NCBI RefSeq assembly: GCF_900155915.1
Contig: NZ_FTPO01000002.1
Location: forward strand, 744,001 to 808,000
DNA length: 64,000 bases
DNA from: Microbacterium sp. RU33B
GTDB taxonomy: Bacteria > Actinomycetota > Actinomycetes > Actinomycetales > Microbacteriaceae
Reading direction: 5' to 3'
Below are positions 26,302-35,004 of the stretch, piece by piece. Below the pieces are notes generated by a model. It was given only the letters and a program-made list of their open reading frames with translations, had not been told where the DNA came from and did no database searches. Made by a program: the position numbers and the translations under genes. Every line of letters begins with the position of its first letter. Position 1 is the first letter of the stretch.

Positions 26302-29300
26302 ATGCTCGAGGACACGGATCTCATCGAGGGCGCGGTCGCGCTCGCGCAGCGCTGGGTGCACGAAGCGGCGGACGCCGACGCGGATCCCGCGGCGGCCCGG
26401 CTCGCGGGCGTGCTGCAGGACGCGAACGGCCTCCCCTTCACGATCGGCTTCGTCGACGGCGTCATGCGCCCGGAGAGCCTCGCCGCCGCGGCATCCAATC
26501 TGCAGCGCGTCGCTCCGCTCGTTCCCGACTTCCTGCCGTGGTATCTCCGCGGCGCCGTGCGCCTGGGCGGAGCCGTCGCCCCGGTGCTGCCCTCGCCCGT
26601 CGTGCCGATCGCGCGCCGGGCGCTGCGCGACATGGTCGGCCACCTCGTCATCGACGCGCGGCCCGCCAAGCTCGGCCCCGCGATCTCCAAGCTCCGCGCG
26701 AGCGGAGCGAAGCTCAACCTCAACCTGCTCGGCGAGGCCGTGCTCGGCGAGGGTGAGGCGCTGCGGCGGCTCGAGGGCATCCACGACCTCATCCGTCGTC
26801 CCGACGTCGACTACGTGTCGGTGAAGGTCTCGGCGATCGCGAGCCACATCTCGATGTGGGCGTTCGACGACGTGGTCGACAAGGTCGTCGACCGGCTGAT
26901 GCCGCTCTACCTGAGCGCGGCATCGGACGGCACGTTCATCAACCTCGACATGGAGGAGTACCGCGACCTCGACCTCACGATCGCGGTGTTCACGCGCATC
27001 CTCGAAGACCCGCGTCTCACGCGGCTCGACGCCGGCATCGTGCTCCAGGCCTATCTCGCCGACGCGCTCCCCGCGCTGCAGCAGCTCACGGCCTGGGCCC
27101 GGCAGCGCGTCGCCGCGGGCGGAGCGCGCATCAAGGTGCGCCTCGTGAAGGGCGCCAACCTCGCGATGGAGCGGGTGGATGCCGTCATGCACGACTGGCC
27201 GCTCGCCACGTACGGCGCGAAGGTCGACTCCGACGCGAACTACCTGCGCTGCCTGGACTTCGCGCTCGATCCTGCACGGACGGATGCCGTGCGCCTGGGC
27301 GTCGCGGGTCACAACCTGTTCGACATCGCCTTCGCGTGGCTGCTCGCGCAGCGCCGCGGGGTGACCGCAGCCGTCGAGTTCGAGATGCTCCTCGGCATGG
27401 CGCAGGGGCAGGTCGAGGCCGTCGCGCGGGAGGTCGGCCATGTGCTGCTGTACGTGCCGGTCGTGCGGCCCGACGAGTTCGACGTCGCGATCAGCTACCT
27501 CGTGCGTCGGCTGGAGGAGAACGCGTCGAGCGAGAACTTCCTCTCGGCGGCGTTCGAGCTCGCCGACGATCCGTCGCTGTTCGAGAGGGAGCGCGCGCGC
27601 TTCGCGGCCTCCCTCGAGCGCGCGGCCGATCCGGCGCTGGCGACGGGGCCGAACCGGGTGCAGGACCGCCGGACCGCCCCGGCGCCCGAGATCCTCCGCC
27701 GGAGCGCGCCGATCGCGGCGGCCGAGGACGGGCTCACCGACGTGGTGCTCGGCATCGCCCGCTCCTCCTCCTCCGATCCCGGCGACACGACGCCGATCGC
27801 CCCGGGCGCCGGGCACGTCGTCTTCGGCGGCGACAGCTTCGTCGAGACGGCCGTCTTCGCCTCCCGCGAGACGTCCCGTGCGACGGGTGCTCCCGGGTTC
27901 ACGAACGCCGCCGACACCGATCCGGCCCTCGCGGCGAACCGTGCCTGGGGCCGCGACATCCTCGACCGGATCGAGACGTCCTCCGCGGGCGACGCCACGA
28001 TCAGCGCGGCGCTCGTCGGCGACGCCGACGAGCTCGAGGCCGTCATCGCGCGGGTGCGCGCGGCCGGGGCGACGTGGGGCGCGCGCCCCGCGGGCGAGCG
28101 CGGCGAGGTGCTCCAGGCGGCGGCGCGGATGCTCGAGCTCCGCCGGGCCGAGCTCATCGAGGTCGCGGCCTCCGAGACGGGCAAGGTGCTCGCCGAGGCC
28201 GACGTCGAAGTGAGCGAAGCGGTCGACTTCGCGGCGTACTACGCCGCGACCGCCCGCGAGCTCGACAGCGTCTCGGGTGCGGTCTTCGTGCCGTCCCAGC
28301 TCACCGTGGTCACTCCGCCGTGGAACTTCCCCATCGCGATCCCGGCCGGCGGCGTGCTCGCCGCGCTCGCGGCCGGCTCGGGCGTCGTCTTCAAGCCTGC
28401 TCCGCAGGCGCGCCGGTGTGCGGCCGTCGTGGCCGAGGCGCTGTGGGCGGCCCTCGACGAGGCCGGGGTCCCGCGCGACGTGCTCGCCCTCGTCGACATC
28501 GACGAGGGGTCCCTCGGCCGTCGGCTCGTGTCGCATCCCGACGTCGACCGCGTGATCCTGACCGGGTCGTGGGAGACCGCGCAGCTCTTCCGCTCGTGGC
28601 GGCCCGAGCTGCCCCTGCTGGCCGAGACGAGCGGCAAGAACGCCATGATCGTGATGCCGTCGGCCGATCTCGACCTGGCCGCGTCCGACCTCATCAAGAG
28701 CGCGTTCGGGCACGCGGGGCAGAAGTGCTCTGCGGCCTCCCTCGCGATCCTCGTCGGCCCGGTCGGCCGGTCCCAGCGCTTCGCCCGACAGCTCGTGGAT
28801 GCCGCGGCCTCTCTCCGCGTCGGGCCGCCCTCCGATGCCCTGAGCGAGGTCGGCCCCGTGATCGAGCCCCCGCACGGCAAGCTCGCCTGGGCGCTGACCA
28901 CGCTGGACGACGGCGAGAAGTGGCTCGTCGAGCCCCGGCCGCTCGACTTCGGACCGGAGTACCGCGACCGGTTCTGGAGTCCGGGCATCCGCACGGGCGT
29001 CGAACCCGGGTCACGCTTCCACCGCGAGGAGTTCTTCGGGCCCGTGCTCGGTGTCATGCACGCGACGTCGCTCGCCCAGGCGATCGAGCTGCAGAACGCG
29101 GTCGCCTACGGACTCACCGCGGGCCTGTACACGCAGAACCCCGACGACCTGGCGCAGTGGCTCGACACCGTGCAGGCCGGCAACCTGTACGTCAACCGCG
29201 GCATCACCGGCGCGATCGTGCAGCGCCAGCCGTTCGGCGGCTGGAAGCGCTCCTCGGTGGGCGCCGGCACCAAGGCGGGCGGACCGAACTACCTCATCGG

Positions 29301-29970
29301 TCTCGGATCGTGGCGGCCCTCCGCAGGGGCGACGACGTCGGCGACGCTGCACCTGCGGGGTCTCGACTCCCGCATCACCGACCTCGTGGAGGCCGCTCAG
29401 CCCTCACTCGATTACGAGTCCTTCGAGTGGCTGCGCCGCGGCGCCCTGGCCGACGCGATCGCGTGGGACCGTGAGTTCGGCCAGGTCAAGGACGTCTCGC
29501 GCCTCGGCGTCGAGCGCAATCTCTTCCGGTACCGGCCGATGCCGGGCGTCGCGCTGCGCGCGGCGGGGGATGCCTCCTGGCGGGCCCTCCTGCGCGTCGT
29601 CGTCGCCGGCATCCGGTCGGGGGCGGACTTCGACGTGAGCGCACCCGTGGGGCTGCCCCCCACCGTGCGGCGCGTGCTCAGCGACCAGGGGATCGCCGTC
29701 TGGGTCGAGACCGAGCAGCAGTGGCTCGAGCGGATGTCGGGGGCAGGCCGCCCGTCGCGCGTTCGGCTCGTGGGCACGAGCGAGTCGGTCGCTGCGGCGC
29801 ATCGCGCGCTCGCCGAGGCCGTCGCGGGCGACCCCGACCTGGCCGTGTACGACAACGAGGTGACCACGGCCGGCCGCATCGAGCTCCTGCCGTTCCTGCA
29901 CGAGCAGTCGATCACGATCACGGCGCACCGATTCGGGAATCCGGATGCCTGGTCGGAGACCGTCATCTGA
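26302..29970 (+). CDS. putA: Bifunctional proline dehydrogenase / L-glutamate-gamma-semialdehyde dehydrogenase
   Basis: A 1222-residue PutA that converts proline to glutamate. The PRODH half (about 1-430) has FINLDMEEYRDLDLTIAVF, GIVLQAYLADALPALQQL, ARIKVRLVKGANLAMERVDA and YLRCLDFAL. The aldehyde dehydrogenase half (about 500-990) has VVTPPWNFPIAIPAGGV, Glu775 in LLAETSGKNAM and catalytic Cys809 in FGHAGQKCSAAS. A C-terminal domain of some 220 residues follows. There is no N-terminal ribbon-helix-helix DNA-binding domain, so regulation falls to the divergent LysR protein. ATG 26302 has AGGAG 5 nt upstream. It also serves arginine/ornithine breakdown, because RocD (33739) produces the semialdehyde it oxidises. 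Confidence 0.95.
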   Translation: MLEDTDLIEGAVALAQRWVHEAADADADPAAARLAGVLQDANGLPFTIGFVDGVMRPESLAAAASNLQRVAPLVPDFLPWYLRGAVRLGGAVAPVLPSPVVPIARRALRDMVGHLVIDARPAKLGPAISKLRASGAKLNLNLLGEAVLGEGEALRRLEGIHDLIRRPDVDYVSVKVSAIASHISMWAFDDVVDKVVDRLMPLYLSAASDGTFINLDMEEYRDLDLTIAVFTRILEDPRLTRLDAGIVLQAYLADALPALQQLTAWARQRVAAGGARIKVRLVKGANLAMERVDAVMHDWPLATYGAKVDSDANYLRCLDFALDPARTDAVRLGVAGHNLFDIAFAWLLAQRRGVTAAVEFEMLLGMAQGQVEAVAREVGHVLLYVPVVRPDEFDVAISYLVRRLEENASSENFLSAAFELADDPSLFERERARFAASLERAADPALATGPNRVQDRRTAPAPEILRRSAPIAAAEDGLTDVVLGIARSSSSDPGDTTPIAPGAGHVVFGGDSFVETAVFASRETSRATGAPGFTNAADTDPALAANRAWGRDILDRIETSSAGDATISAALVGDADELEAVIARVRAAGATWGARPAGERGEVLQAAARMLELRRAELIEVAASETGKVLAEADVEVSEAVDFAAYYAATARELDSVSGAVFVPSQLTVVTPPWNFPIAIPAGGVLAALAAGSGVVFKPAPQARRCAAVVAEALWAALDEAGVPRDVLALVDIDEGSLGRRLVSHPDVDRVILTGSWETAQLFRSWRPELPLLAETSGKNAMIVMPSADLDLAASDLIKSAFGHAGQKCSAASLAILVGPVGRSQRFARQLVDAAASLRVGPPSDALSEVGPVIEPPHGKLAWALTTLDDGEKWLVEPRPLDFGPEYRDRFWSPGIRTGVEPGSRFHREEFFGPVLGVMHATSLAQAIELQNAVAYGLTAGLYTQNPDDLAQWLDTVQAGNLYVNRGITGAIVQRQPFGGWKRSSVGAGTKAGGPNYLIGLGSWRPSAGATTSATLHLRGLDSRITDLVEAAQPSLDYESFEWLRRGALADAIAWDREFGQVKDVSRLGVERNLFRYRPMPGVALRAAGDASWRALLRVVVAGIRSGADFDVSAPVGLPPTVRRVLSDQGIAVWVETEQQWLERMSGAGRPSRVRLVGTSESVAAAHRALAEAVAGDPDLAVYDNEVTTAGRIELLPFLHEQSITITAHRFGNPDAWSETVI

Positions 29971-29988
29971 CGTTTCGGCCCGCCGAAG

Positions 29989-30013
29989 AGAAAGAACTTA
30001 TCTTTCTTTTCTT
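29989..30013 (+). terminator. T-rich intrinsic terminator after putA
   Basis: AGAAAGA and TCTTTCT pair around the loop ACTTA and run into TTTCTT. This is the only AT-rich hairpin with a T-tract in the window. It lies 18 bp past the putA stop. Confidence 0.6.
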
Positions 30014-30115
30014 GCTCGCGGATGTCCGCTTACATGGAGGACGGACATGACGGCGAAGGACAACTGGGGAGTTGTTCGCATTCCTACGTCGTCCACACAC
30101 CTGGGGTCAGCGGCC

Positions 30116-30148
30116 CCGGCCGTTGGGGATCGGGCCCGCAACGGCCGG
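30116..30148. terminator. Hairpin terminator after the tetR-like gene
   Basis: CCGGCCGTTG pairs perfectly with CAACGGCCGG around a 13-nt loop. It lies 15 bp beyond the minus-strand stop at 30163 and faces putA, so it may act in both directions. Confidence 0.65.
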
Positions 30149-30162
30149 TGGCCGCTGCGGTG

Positions 30163-30906
30163 TCAGACGGCGTCGGACGCGGCCTGATCGGTCGCGTCGG
30201 CGTCGGGCTCGTGGATCATGAACGCGTCGACCAAGCCGCGCGCCGCGAGGCCGAACAGCGTCCAGTGGCCGGCGGGCACCTCCTGCGCGTCGTCGATCTC
30301 GAACATCGGATGGTCCAAGCCCTCCGCGGCCCGGACGGCGAAGCCCTCGCCGAGCGCGGCCATCGCCTCGGCGAAGTCGGTGACGGTGAACGGCGCGCGC
30401 ATCCGGTATCCGTAGCGGGCGATCATCGCCGTGTAGAAGTCCGTGAAGCCCTGAATGGACTCGGTGTGGCGCTCGGCGCTGGCTTCGCGCAGCTCGGGCC
30501 AGGCGCCTGCCGCCGTACGCAGCGCGAGGGCCGTGATGAACGCGTGCGAGTCGCGCGATTCGGGCTCGAGGTGGAAGCGCGAGGCGTACGCGATGTGGTC
30601 TGCAGTGGCGGCGCGGATCGCCTCGTCCATCGATCCGCCGCCGTCGAGCACTCCCGCCACGGCGGACTCGGCACTGCGCGACGGCGGCGCGAAGCGCAGT
30701 CGCACCATCTCGATCGCGAGGTCGCGGTGGAAGTCGGTCTGATCCGCCCAGATGCGGTACGCCGCTCCGGTGGTCAGCCCGACCGTGCGCAGCACTTCCT
30801 GCAGGCGGATGTGCTGCACGCCTGCTGAAGCCCCCCGCTCGAGGAGGAGCGTCAGCCCCGCATCGATGATGAGCCTGCGCGTGTCTTCGGCTGTACGCCT
30901 CCCCAT
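30163..30906 (-). CDS. TetR family transcriptional regulator
   Basis: A 247-residue regulator. The helix-turn-helix is TRRLIIDAGLTLLLERGASAGVQHIRLQEVLRTVGLTTGAAYRIW. The C-terminal ligand domain (DFHRDLAIEMVRLRF onward) is not recognisable. The start ATG 30906 gives MGRRTAEDTRR, the usual length before the DNA-binding helices. It is divergent from the three-gene operon at 31048-32725, and the inverted repeat at 30969-30986 is the expected operator. Ligand unknown; the controlled quinone-oxidoreductase-like enzyme suggests a lipophilic or reactive compound. Confidence 0.85.
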   Translation of the reverse strand: MGRRTAEDTRRLIIDAGLTLLLERGASAGVQHIRLQEVLRTVGLTTGAAYRIWADQTDFHRDLAIEMVRLRFAPPSRSAESAVAGVLDGGGSMDEAIRAATADHIAYASRFHLEPESRDSHAFITALALRTAAGAWPELREASAERHTESIQGFTDFYTAMIARYGYRMRAPFTVTDFAEAMAALGEGFAVRAAEGLDHPMFEIDDAQEVPAGHWTLFGLAARGLVDAFMIHEPDADATDQAASDAV

Positions 30907-30968
30907 AACTTCAGAATCCCAGGTCAGGGCCCGGACAGCCAACTCTTGACACGGAGCCGGATTCACTA

Positions 30969-30986
30969 TGTCAAAGTTTCTTGACA
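30969..30986. promoter_or_regulatory. TetR operator TGTCAA-N6-TTGACA
   Basis: A perfect inverted repeat whose right arm is also the -35 hexamer of the rightward promoter. Binding would block transcription of the membrane-protein operon directly. A third TTGACA occurs at 30946-30951. Confidence 0.65.
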
Positions 30987-31008
30987 ATTGGACGGACGGC
31001 GGCATACT
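30981..31008 (+). promoter_or_regulatory. Sigma-70-type promoter of the 31048-32725 operon
   Basis: TTGACA (30981-30986), a 16-bp spacer, and CATACT (31003-31008). The predicted transcript starts near 31015, where an in-frame ATG also lies. Confidence 0.6.
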
Positions 31009-31047
31009 CTTCTGATGTCAAACATTCCTTACATTGTGGAGGGCATC

Positions 31048-31482
31048 ATGGCGTACGAAGAGCGCAACGCGTGGGCGGGGCTCATCGTCACGGTCATCGT
31101 GATGACGGCGTACGTCGTCGTCATCCTGCAGCAGGCGGCCGGCGGGCCGCTGCCCGACGTCGACTGGTGGCCGACCATGCTGTGGACGATCGGAGCCGGC
31201 ATCGCGGGCACGATCCTCCTGAGTATCGTCTGGGGGATCATCGCCGGCGCGCGAGACCCCGACGGCGTGGGGAAGTCCGACGAGCGCGACCGCGACATCG
31301 CCCGGATGGGCAGCCGCGTCGGCCAGGCGTTCACGGTCCTCGCCGGGCTCGGGGTGATCGTGCTGTGCGCGGTGGAGGCGCCGTGGTTCTGGATCGCGCA
31401 CACGATGTTCTTCGGCTTCGCGCTGTCGGCCTTCATCGGCGGCATCGCGAGCGTCATCGCCTACCGCCGGGGACTCGTCTGA
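31048..31482 (+). CDS. Four-helix integral membrane protein of unknown function
   Basis: A 144-residue protein with four predicted membrane segments: AGLIVTVIVMTAYVVVILQ, TMLWTIGAGIAGTILLSIVWG, AFTVLAGLGVIVLCAV and FFGFALSAFIGGIASVIAY. A charged cytosolic loop, GARDPDGVGKSDERDRDIARMG, lies between helices 2 and 3. ATG 31048 has GGAGG 5 nt upstream. An alternative leaderless start at ATG 31015 would add 11 residues. Small membrane proteins of this layout are often followed by an Xre-type regulator, exactly as here (1-nt overlap). Function unknown. Confidence 0.75.
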   Translation: MAYEERNAWAGLIVTVIVMTAYVVVILQQAAGGPLPDVDWWPTMLWTIGAGIAGTILLSIVWGIIAGARDPDGVGKSDERDRDIARMGSRVGQAFTVLAGLGVIVLCAVEAPWFWIAHTMFFGFALSAFIGGIASVIAYRRGLV

Positions 31483-31703
31483 TGGTGAAGCCCACGAAGG
31501 TCACCAACGACATCCGTCGCCTCCGCGAGGAGGCCGCTCTCACGCAGGCCGAGCTCGCCGCCCGCATCGGCGTCACCCGGCAGACCCTCATCGCGGTCGA
31601 ACAGGGCCGCTACTCCCCGAGCCTCGAGCTCGCCTTCCAGATCGCCCGCGTCTTCGGGGTCTCGCTCGACGACGTCTTCCACTACCCGCAGGAGCAGAGA
31701 TGA
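31482..31703 (+). CDS. Xre family helix-turn-helix regulator (YozG/YgzD-like)
   Basis: A 73-residue single-domain DNA-binding protein. IRRLREEAALTQAELAARIGVTRQTLIAVEQGRYSPSLELAFQIARVFGVSLDDVF is the complete Xre fold. It belongs to the short regulators that pair with a membrane protein whose activity they may sense. The start codon overlaps the upstream stop (TGATG) and its stop overlaps the next ATG (ATGA), so the three genes are translated as a unit. Confidence 0.88.
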   Translation: MVKPTKVTNDIRRLREEAALTQAELAARIGVTRQTLIAVEQGRYSPSLELAFQIARVFGVSLDDVFHYPQEQR

Positions 31704-32725
31704 CCGACACGACGGATGCCGCGGCCCCGGCCGCCGCCCTTCCCGCAACCATGACGGCCTGGCAGCAGCATCGCTACGGCGGCCCGGAGACGGTGGCACG
31801 CGAAACGGTGCCCGTGCCGACGCCGTCGGCGGGCGAGGTGCTGCTGCGGGTGGCCGCGACCAGCCTCAATTCCGGCGACGTGCGACTGATGCGCGGCGAG
31901 CCGCTGCTCGTGCGCGCCGCCTTCGGGCTGCGGCGCCCGAAGCATCCCGGGCGGGGAATGGACGTCGCCGGAACCGTCGTCGGCATCGGCGCGGGCGTCA
32001 CCGCGTTCGCGGTGGGCGACGAGGTCGTGGGCGAGCTGCCCGGCGGCGGGCTCGCCCCGTTCGTCGTCGCGCCCGCTGCTCGGCTGGTGCGCCGACCCGC
32101 GGAGGTCACGGCGGCGACCGCGTCCACCCTCCCCATCGCCGGCGGCACGGCCTGGCGGGCGCTCGAGCTCGCGAAGGTCGCCGCGGGGGCGCGCATCCTC
32201 GTCATCGGCGCGTCGGGCGGAGTCGGGACGTTCACGCTGCGCCTCGCCGCCGAGCGGGGCATCGAGGTGTGGGCGCTGACCGGCGCCCGCGCACGGGAGC
32301 TCGTCACGGGTCTCGGCGCCGCACGGGTCTTCGACTACGCGGTGGTGCAGCCCGGGGCTCCGGAGCTGGGTGCCGCGTCGTTCGACGCCGTGATCGACAT
32401 CGCCGGGACCGCCCGCCTGCGCGATCTGCAGCGGCTCGTGCGGCCCGGCGGCGGTGTCGTGCTCGTGTCGGGGCACGGCGGGCGCGTGCTCGGTCCGGTC
32501 GGGCGGATCCTGCGCGCCATCGTGCTCTCGCGCCGCTCCCGCAGGCTCATCCCGCTCGCGGCGACGCCCGACACCGGCATCCTGACCTCGCTCCTCGGGC
32601 TCGCCGCGAAGGGCCGTCTCGCCCCCGTCGTGGAGCGCACGTGGCCCCTCGATGAGGCGCGGGACGCGCTCGCGCACGTCGACGCCGGGCACACCGTGGG
32701 CAAGGTGGTCGTGCTCGGCGGATGA
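31700..32725 (+). CDS. NAD(P)-dependent zinc-independent alcohol dehydrogenase / quinone oxidoreductase family protein
   Basis: A 341-residue MDR-superfamily enzyme. It begins TMTAWQQHRYGGPETVARE, has VAATSLNSGDVRLMRGEP and PGRGMDVAGTVVGIGAGVTAF in the catalytic domain, and ILVIGASGGVGTFTLRLAAERG as the cofactor loop. Zinc-ligand cysteines are absent. These enzymes reduce quinones or alkenals with NADPH. It ends the TetR-regulated operon, so it may be the detoxifying output of that circuit. The second MDR protein in the window (1-703) is in a separate operon. Confidence 0.85.
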   Translation: MTDTTDAAAPAAALPATMTAWQQHRYGGPETVARETVPVPTPSAGEVLLRVAATSLNSGDVRLMRGEPLLVRAAFGLRRPKHPGRGMDVAGTVVGIGAGVTAFAVGDEVVGELPGGGLAPFVVAPAARLVRRPAEVTAATASTLPIAGGTAWRALELAKVAAGARILVIGASGGVGTFTLRLAAERGIEVWALTGARARELVTGLGAARVFDYAVVQPGAPELGAASFDAVIDIAGTARLRDLQRLVRPGGGVVLVSGHGGRVLGPVGRILRAIVLSRRSRRLIPLAATPDTGILTSLLGLAAKGRLAPVVERTWPLDEARDALAHVDAGHTVGKVVVLGG

Positions 32726-32866
32726 GCGGAGATCGCCGGGTGCGGCGGCATCCGGCCGTGCGACAATAGAGCCCGGCGTGCCCGAGTCTGTCCCCTCGAC
32801 CTGCATCGAGGAGCCGTCGGGCCTGTGGACAGCGTCCGCCATCCCCATTGAATTGAGGAGCGCAAC

Positions 32867-33742
32867 ATGTCCCTTCCCAACGTGGCGGTCGAGCACACGG
32901 CACCCGTACGCATCGCCCAGCGCCGCACGTACCTGATGTGCCGGCCCGAGCACTTCACGGTGAGCTACACGATCAATCCGTGGATGGAGCCGGCGAACCC
33001 GACCGACACCTCCCTCGCGCTGCGCCAGTGGCAGACCCTCTACGACACCTACCTCGAGCTCGGCCACGAAGTGCACCTGATCGACCCCGTCGAGGGCCTC
33101 CCCGACATGGTCTACACCGCCAACGGCGGCTTCCTGATCGACGGCACCGCGTACGGACCGAAGTTCCGCTACCAGGAGCGCGCCGCCGAGGCGGGGCCGT
33201 TCATGGAGTGGTTCGCTGCGCACGGCTACGACGTCGTCGAACCGGTCGAGGTGAACGAGGGGGAGGGCGACTTCCTGCTGGTCGGCGACACGATCCTCGC
33301 GGGCACGGGCTTCCGCTCGACGGGCGACAGCCACCGCGAAGTCGCCGAGGTCTTCGGCCGCGAGGTCGTCTCGCTCCAGCTCGTCGACCCGCGGTTCTAC
33401 CACCTCGACACCGCGATCGCGGTGCTCGATCCCGTCGAGGGCGACGGTGGCGTCGAGCGCGCGAACATCGCCTACCTCCCGCATGCGTTCGACGAGCGCA
33501 GCCAGGAGATCCTCGCCGCGCGGTACCCCGACGCGATCCTCGTGTCCGACGACGACGGGGCGGTCTTCGGGCTCAACTCCGCCAGTGACGGACGCAACGT
33601 CATCATCTCGCCGCGCGCGACGGGCTTCGAGGCCCAGCTCCGCGAACGCGGCTACCACCCGGTGCTGATCGATCTCTCCGAACTGCTGCTGGGCGGCGGC
33701 GGGATCAAATGCTGCACCCTCGAACTGCGAGGTCGTCGATGA
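32867..33742 (+). CDS. Dimethylargininase / arginine-hydrolase-like amidinotransferase-fold enzyme
   Basis: A 291-residue member of the guanidine-modifying (pentein) superfamily. It shows MCRPEHFTVSYTINPWM, the substrate loop MVYTANGGFLID, His179 in RFYHLDTA as catalytic His, and a Cys pair at 282-283 in GGIKCCTLEL, one of which is the nucleophile. GAGGAG precedes ATG 32867. The stop overlaps the rocD start by 4 bp. True dimethylargininases yield citrulline, which RocD cannot use. Coupling to RocD suggests a product of ornithine, as in arginine dihydrolases of the same fold. Both readings are inference. A similar pairing exists in Mycobacterium tuberculosis. Confidence 0.8.
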   Translation: MSLPNVAVEHTAPVRIAQRRTYLMCRPEHFTVSYTINPWMEPANPTDTSLALRQWQTLYDTYLELGHEVHLIDPVEGLPDMVYTANGGFLIDGTAYGPKFRYQERAAEAGPFMEWFAAHGYDVVEPVEVNEGEGDFLLVGDTILAGTGFRSTGDSHREVAEVFGREVVSLQLVDPRFYHLDTAIAVLDPVEGDGGVERANIAYLPHAFDERSQEILAARYPDAILVSDDDGAVFGLNSASDGRNVIISPRATGFEAQLRERGYHPVLIDLSELLLGGGGIKCCTLELRGRR

Positions 33743-34962
33743 GCGCCACCCCTTCGCTGTACACCGGCTCGATCCGCATCATCGACGTCGAGGATGCGCA
33801 CGTCGCGCACAACTACCACCCGCTCCCCGTGGTGATCGCCAAGGGGGAGGGCGTCTGGGTGACGGATGTCGAGGGCAAACGCTACCTCGACCTGCTGTCG
33901 GCCTATTCGGCGCTCAACTTCGGGCACGGGCATCCGGCGCTCCTCGCCGCGGCGACCGAGCAGCTCGGCCGGCTCACGCTCACGAGCCGGGCGTACCACA
34001 ACGACCGGCTGGGCGTCTTCGCGGCGGCGCTCGCGAAGCTGTGCGGCAAAGACCTCGTGCTGCCGATGAACACGGGCGCGGAGGCCGTCGAGACCGGCAT
34101 CAAGGTCGCCCGCGCGTGGGCGTACCGCGTGAAGGGCGTGACCCCGGATGCCGCGACCGTCGTCGTGGCGAACGGCAACTTCCACGGCCGCACCACCACG
34201 ATCGTCGGCTTCAGCGACGACCCGCAGGCCCGCGACGACTTCGGCCCGTACGCGGCCGGCTTCGTCTCGGTGCCGTTCGGAGATGCCGCCGCGATCGAGG
34301 CGGCCATCACGCCCGACACGGCAGCCGTGCTGCTCGAGCCGATCCAGGGCGAGGGCGGCGTCGTGATCCCGCCGGTCGGCTACCTGCGGGCCGTGCGCGA
34401 GATCTGCGACCGGCACAACGTGCTGTTCATCGCCGACGAGATCCAGTCGGGCCTCGGCCGCGTGGGCGAGACGTTCGCGTGCGACCGCGAAGGGGTCGTC
34501 CCCGACCTCTACCTGCTCGGCAAGGCCCTCGGCGGGGGGATCCTGCCCGTCTCGGCGGTGGTCGGAAACGCCGACGTGCTCGGCGTCATCCGACCGGGTG
34601 AGCACGGCTCGACCTTCGGCGGCAATCCCCTCGCGGCCGCGGTGGGGCTGCGCGTGGTCGAGATGCTCGACACCGGGGAGTTCCAGCGCCGCGCGAGCGC
34701 CCTCGGCGAGCACCTCGAGGCGAAGCTCGACGAGCTCGTCGGCCACGGCGTCACGACGGTGCGCATCGCGGGCCTGTGGGCGGGCGTCGACATCGACCCC
34801 GCGTACGGCACGGGGCGTGAGATCGCCGAGAAGCTCCTCGCGCGCGGCGTGCTCGTCAAGGACACGCACGGCCAGACGATCCGCATCGCGCCGCCGCTCG
34901 TCATCCGCGCGACCGAACTCGATTGGGCCGTCGAGCAGCTGAAGCTCGTCCTCGCCGACTGA
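33739..34962 (+). CDS. rocD: Ornithine--oxo-acid transaminase
   Basis: A 407-residue PLP aminotransferase that converts ornithine and 2-oxoglutarate to glutamate semialdehyde and glutamate. Motifs: NYHPLPVVIAKGEGVWVTDVEG, LPMNTGAEAVETGIKVAR, NGNFHGRTTTIVGFSDD, FIADEIQSGLGRVG, and the PLP lysine in LYLLGKALGGGILPVSAVVG. ATG 33739 overlaps the upstream stop (ATGA); the alternative ATG 33709 would lie deep in the upstream gene. The semialdehyde feeds PutA. A weak CCCGCC/GGCGGG hairpin lies just past the stop, between the convergent genes. Confidence 0.93.
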   Translation: MSATPSLYTGSIRIIDVEDAHVAHNYHPLPVVIAKGEGVWVTDVEGKRYLDLLSAYSALNFGHGHPALLAAATEQLGRLTLTSRAYHNDRLGVFAAALAKLCGKDLVLPMNTGAEAVETGIKVARAWAYRVKGVTPDAATVVVANGNFHGRTTTIVGFSDDPQARDDFGPYAAGFVSVPFGDAAAIEAAITPDTAAVLLEPIQGEGGVVIPPVGYLRAVREICDRHNVLFIADEIQSGLGRVGETFACDREGVVPDLYLLGKALGGGILPVSAVVGNADVLGVIRPGEHGSTFGGNPLAAAVGLRVVEMLDTGEFQRRASALGEHLEAKLDELVGHGVTTVRIAGLWAGVDIDPAYGTGREIAEKLLARGVLVKDTHGQTIRIAPPLVIRATELDWAVEQLKLVLAD

Positions 34963-35004
34963 CCCGCCTCAACTGTCTCGGCGGCGGGACGCGCGGCGTC
35001 GTCG

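Noticed and set aside
30047..30187. A 46-codon frame with a good GGAGG site (ATG 30047) between putA and the tetR-like gene.
   Set aside because: It runs through the hairpin terminator at 30116-30148 and into the 3' end of the tetR gene; the product has no recognisable features.
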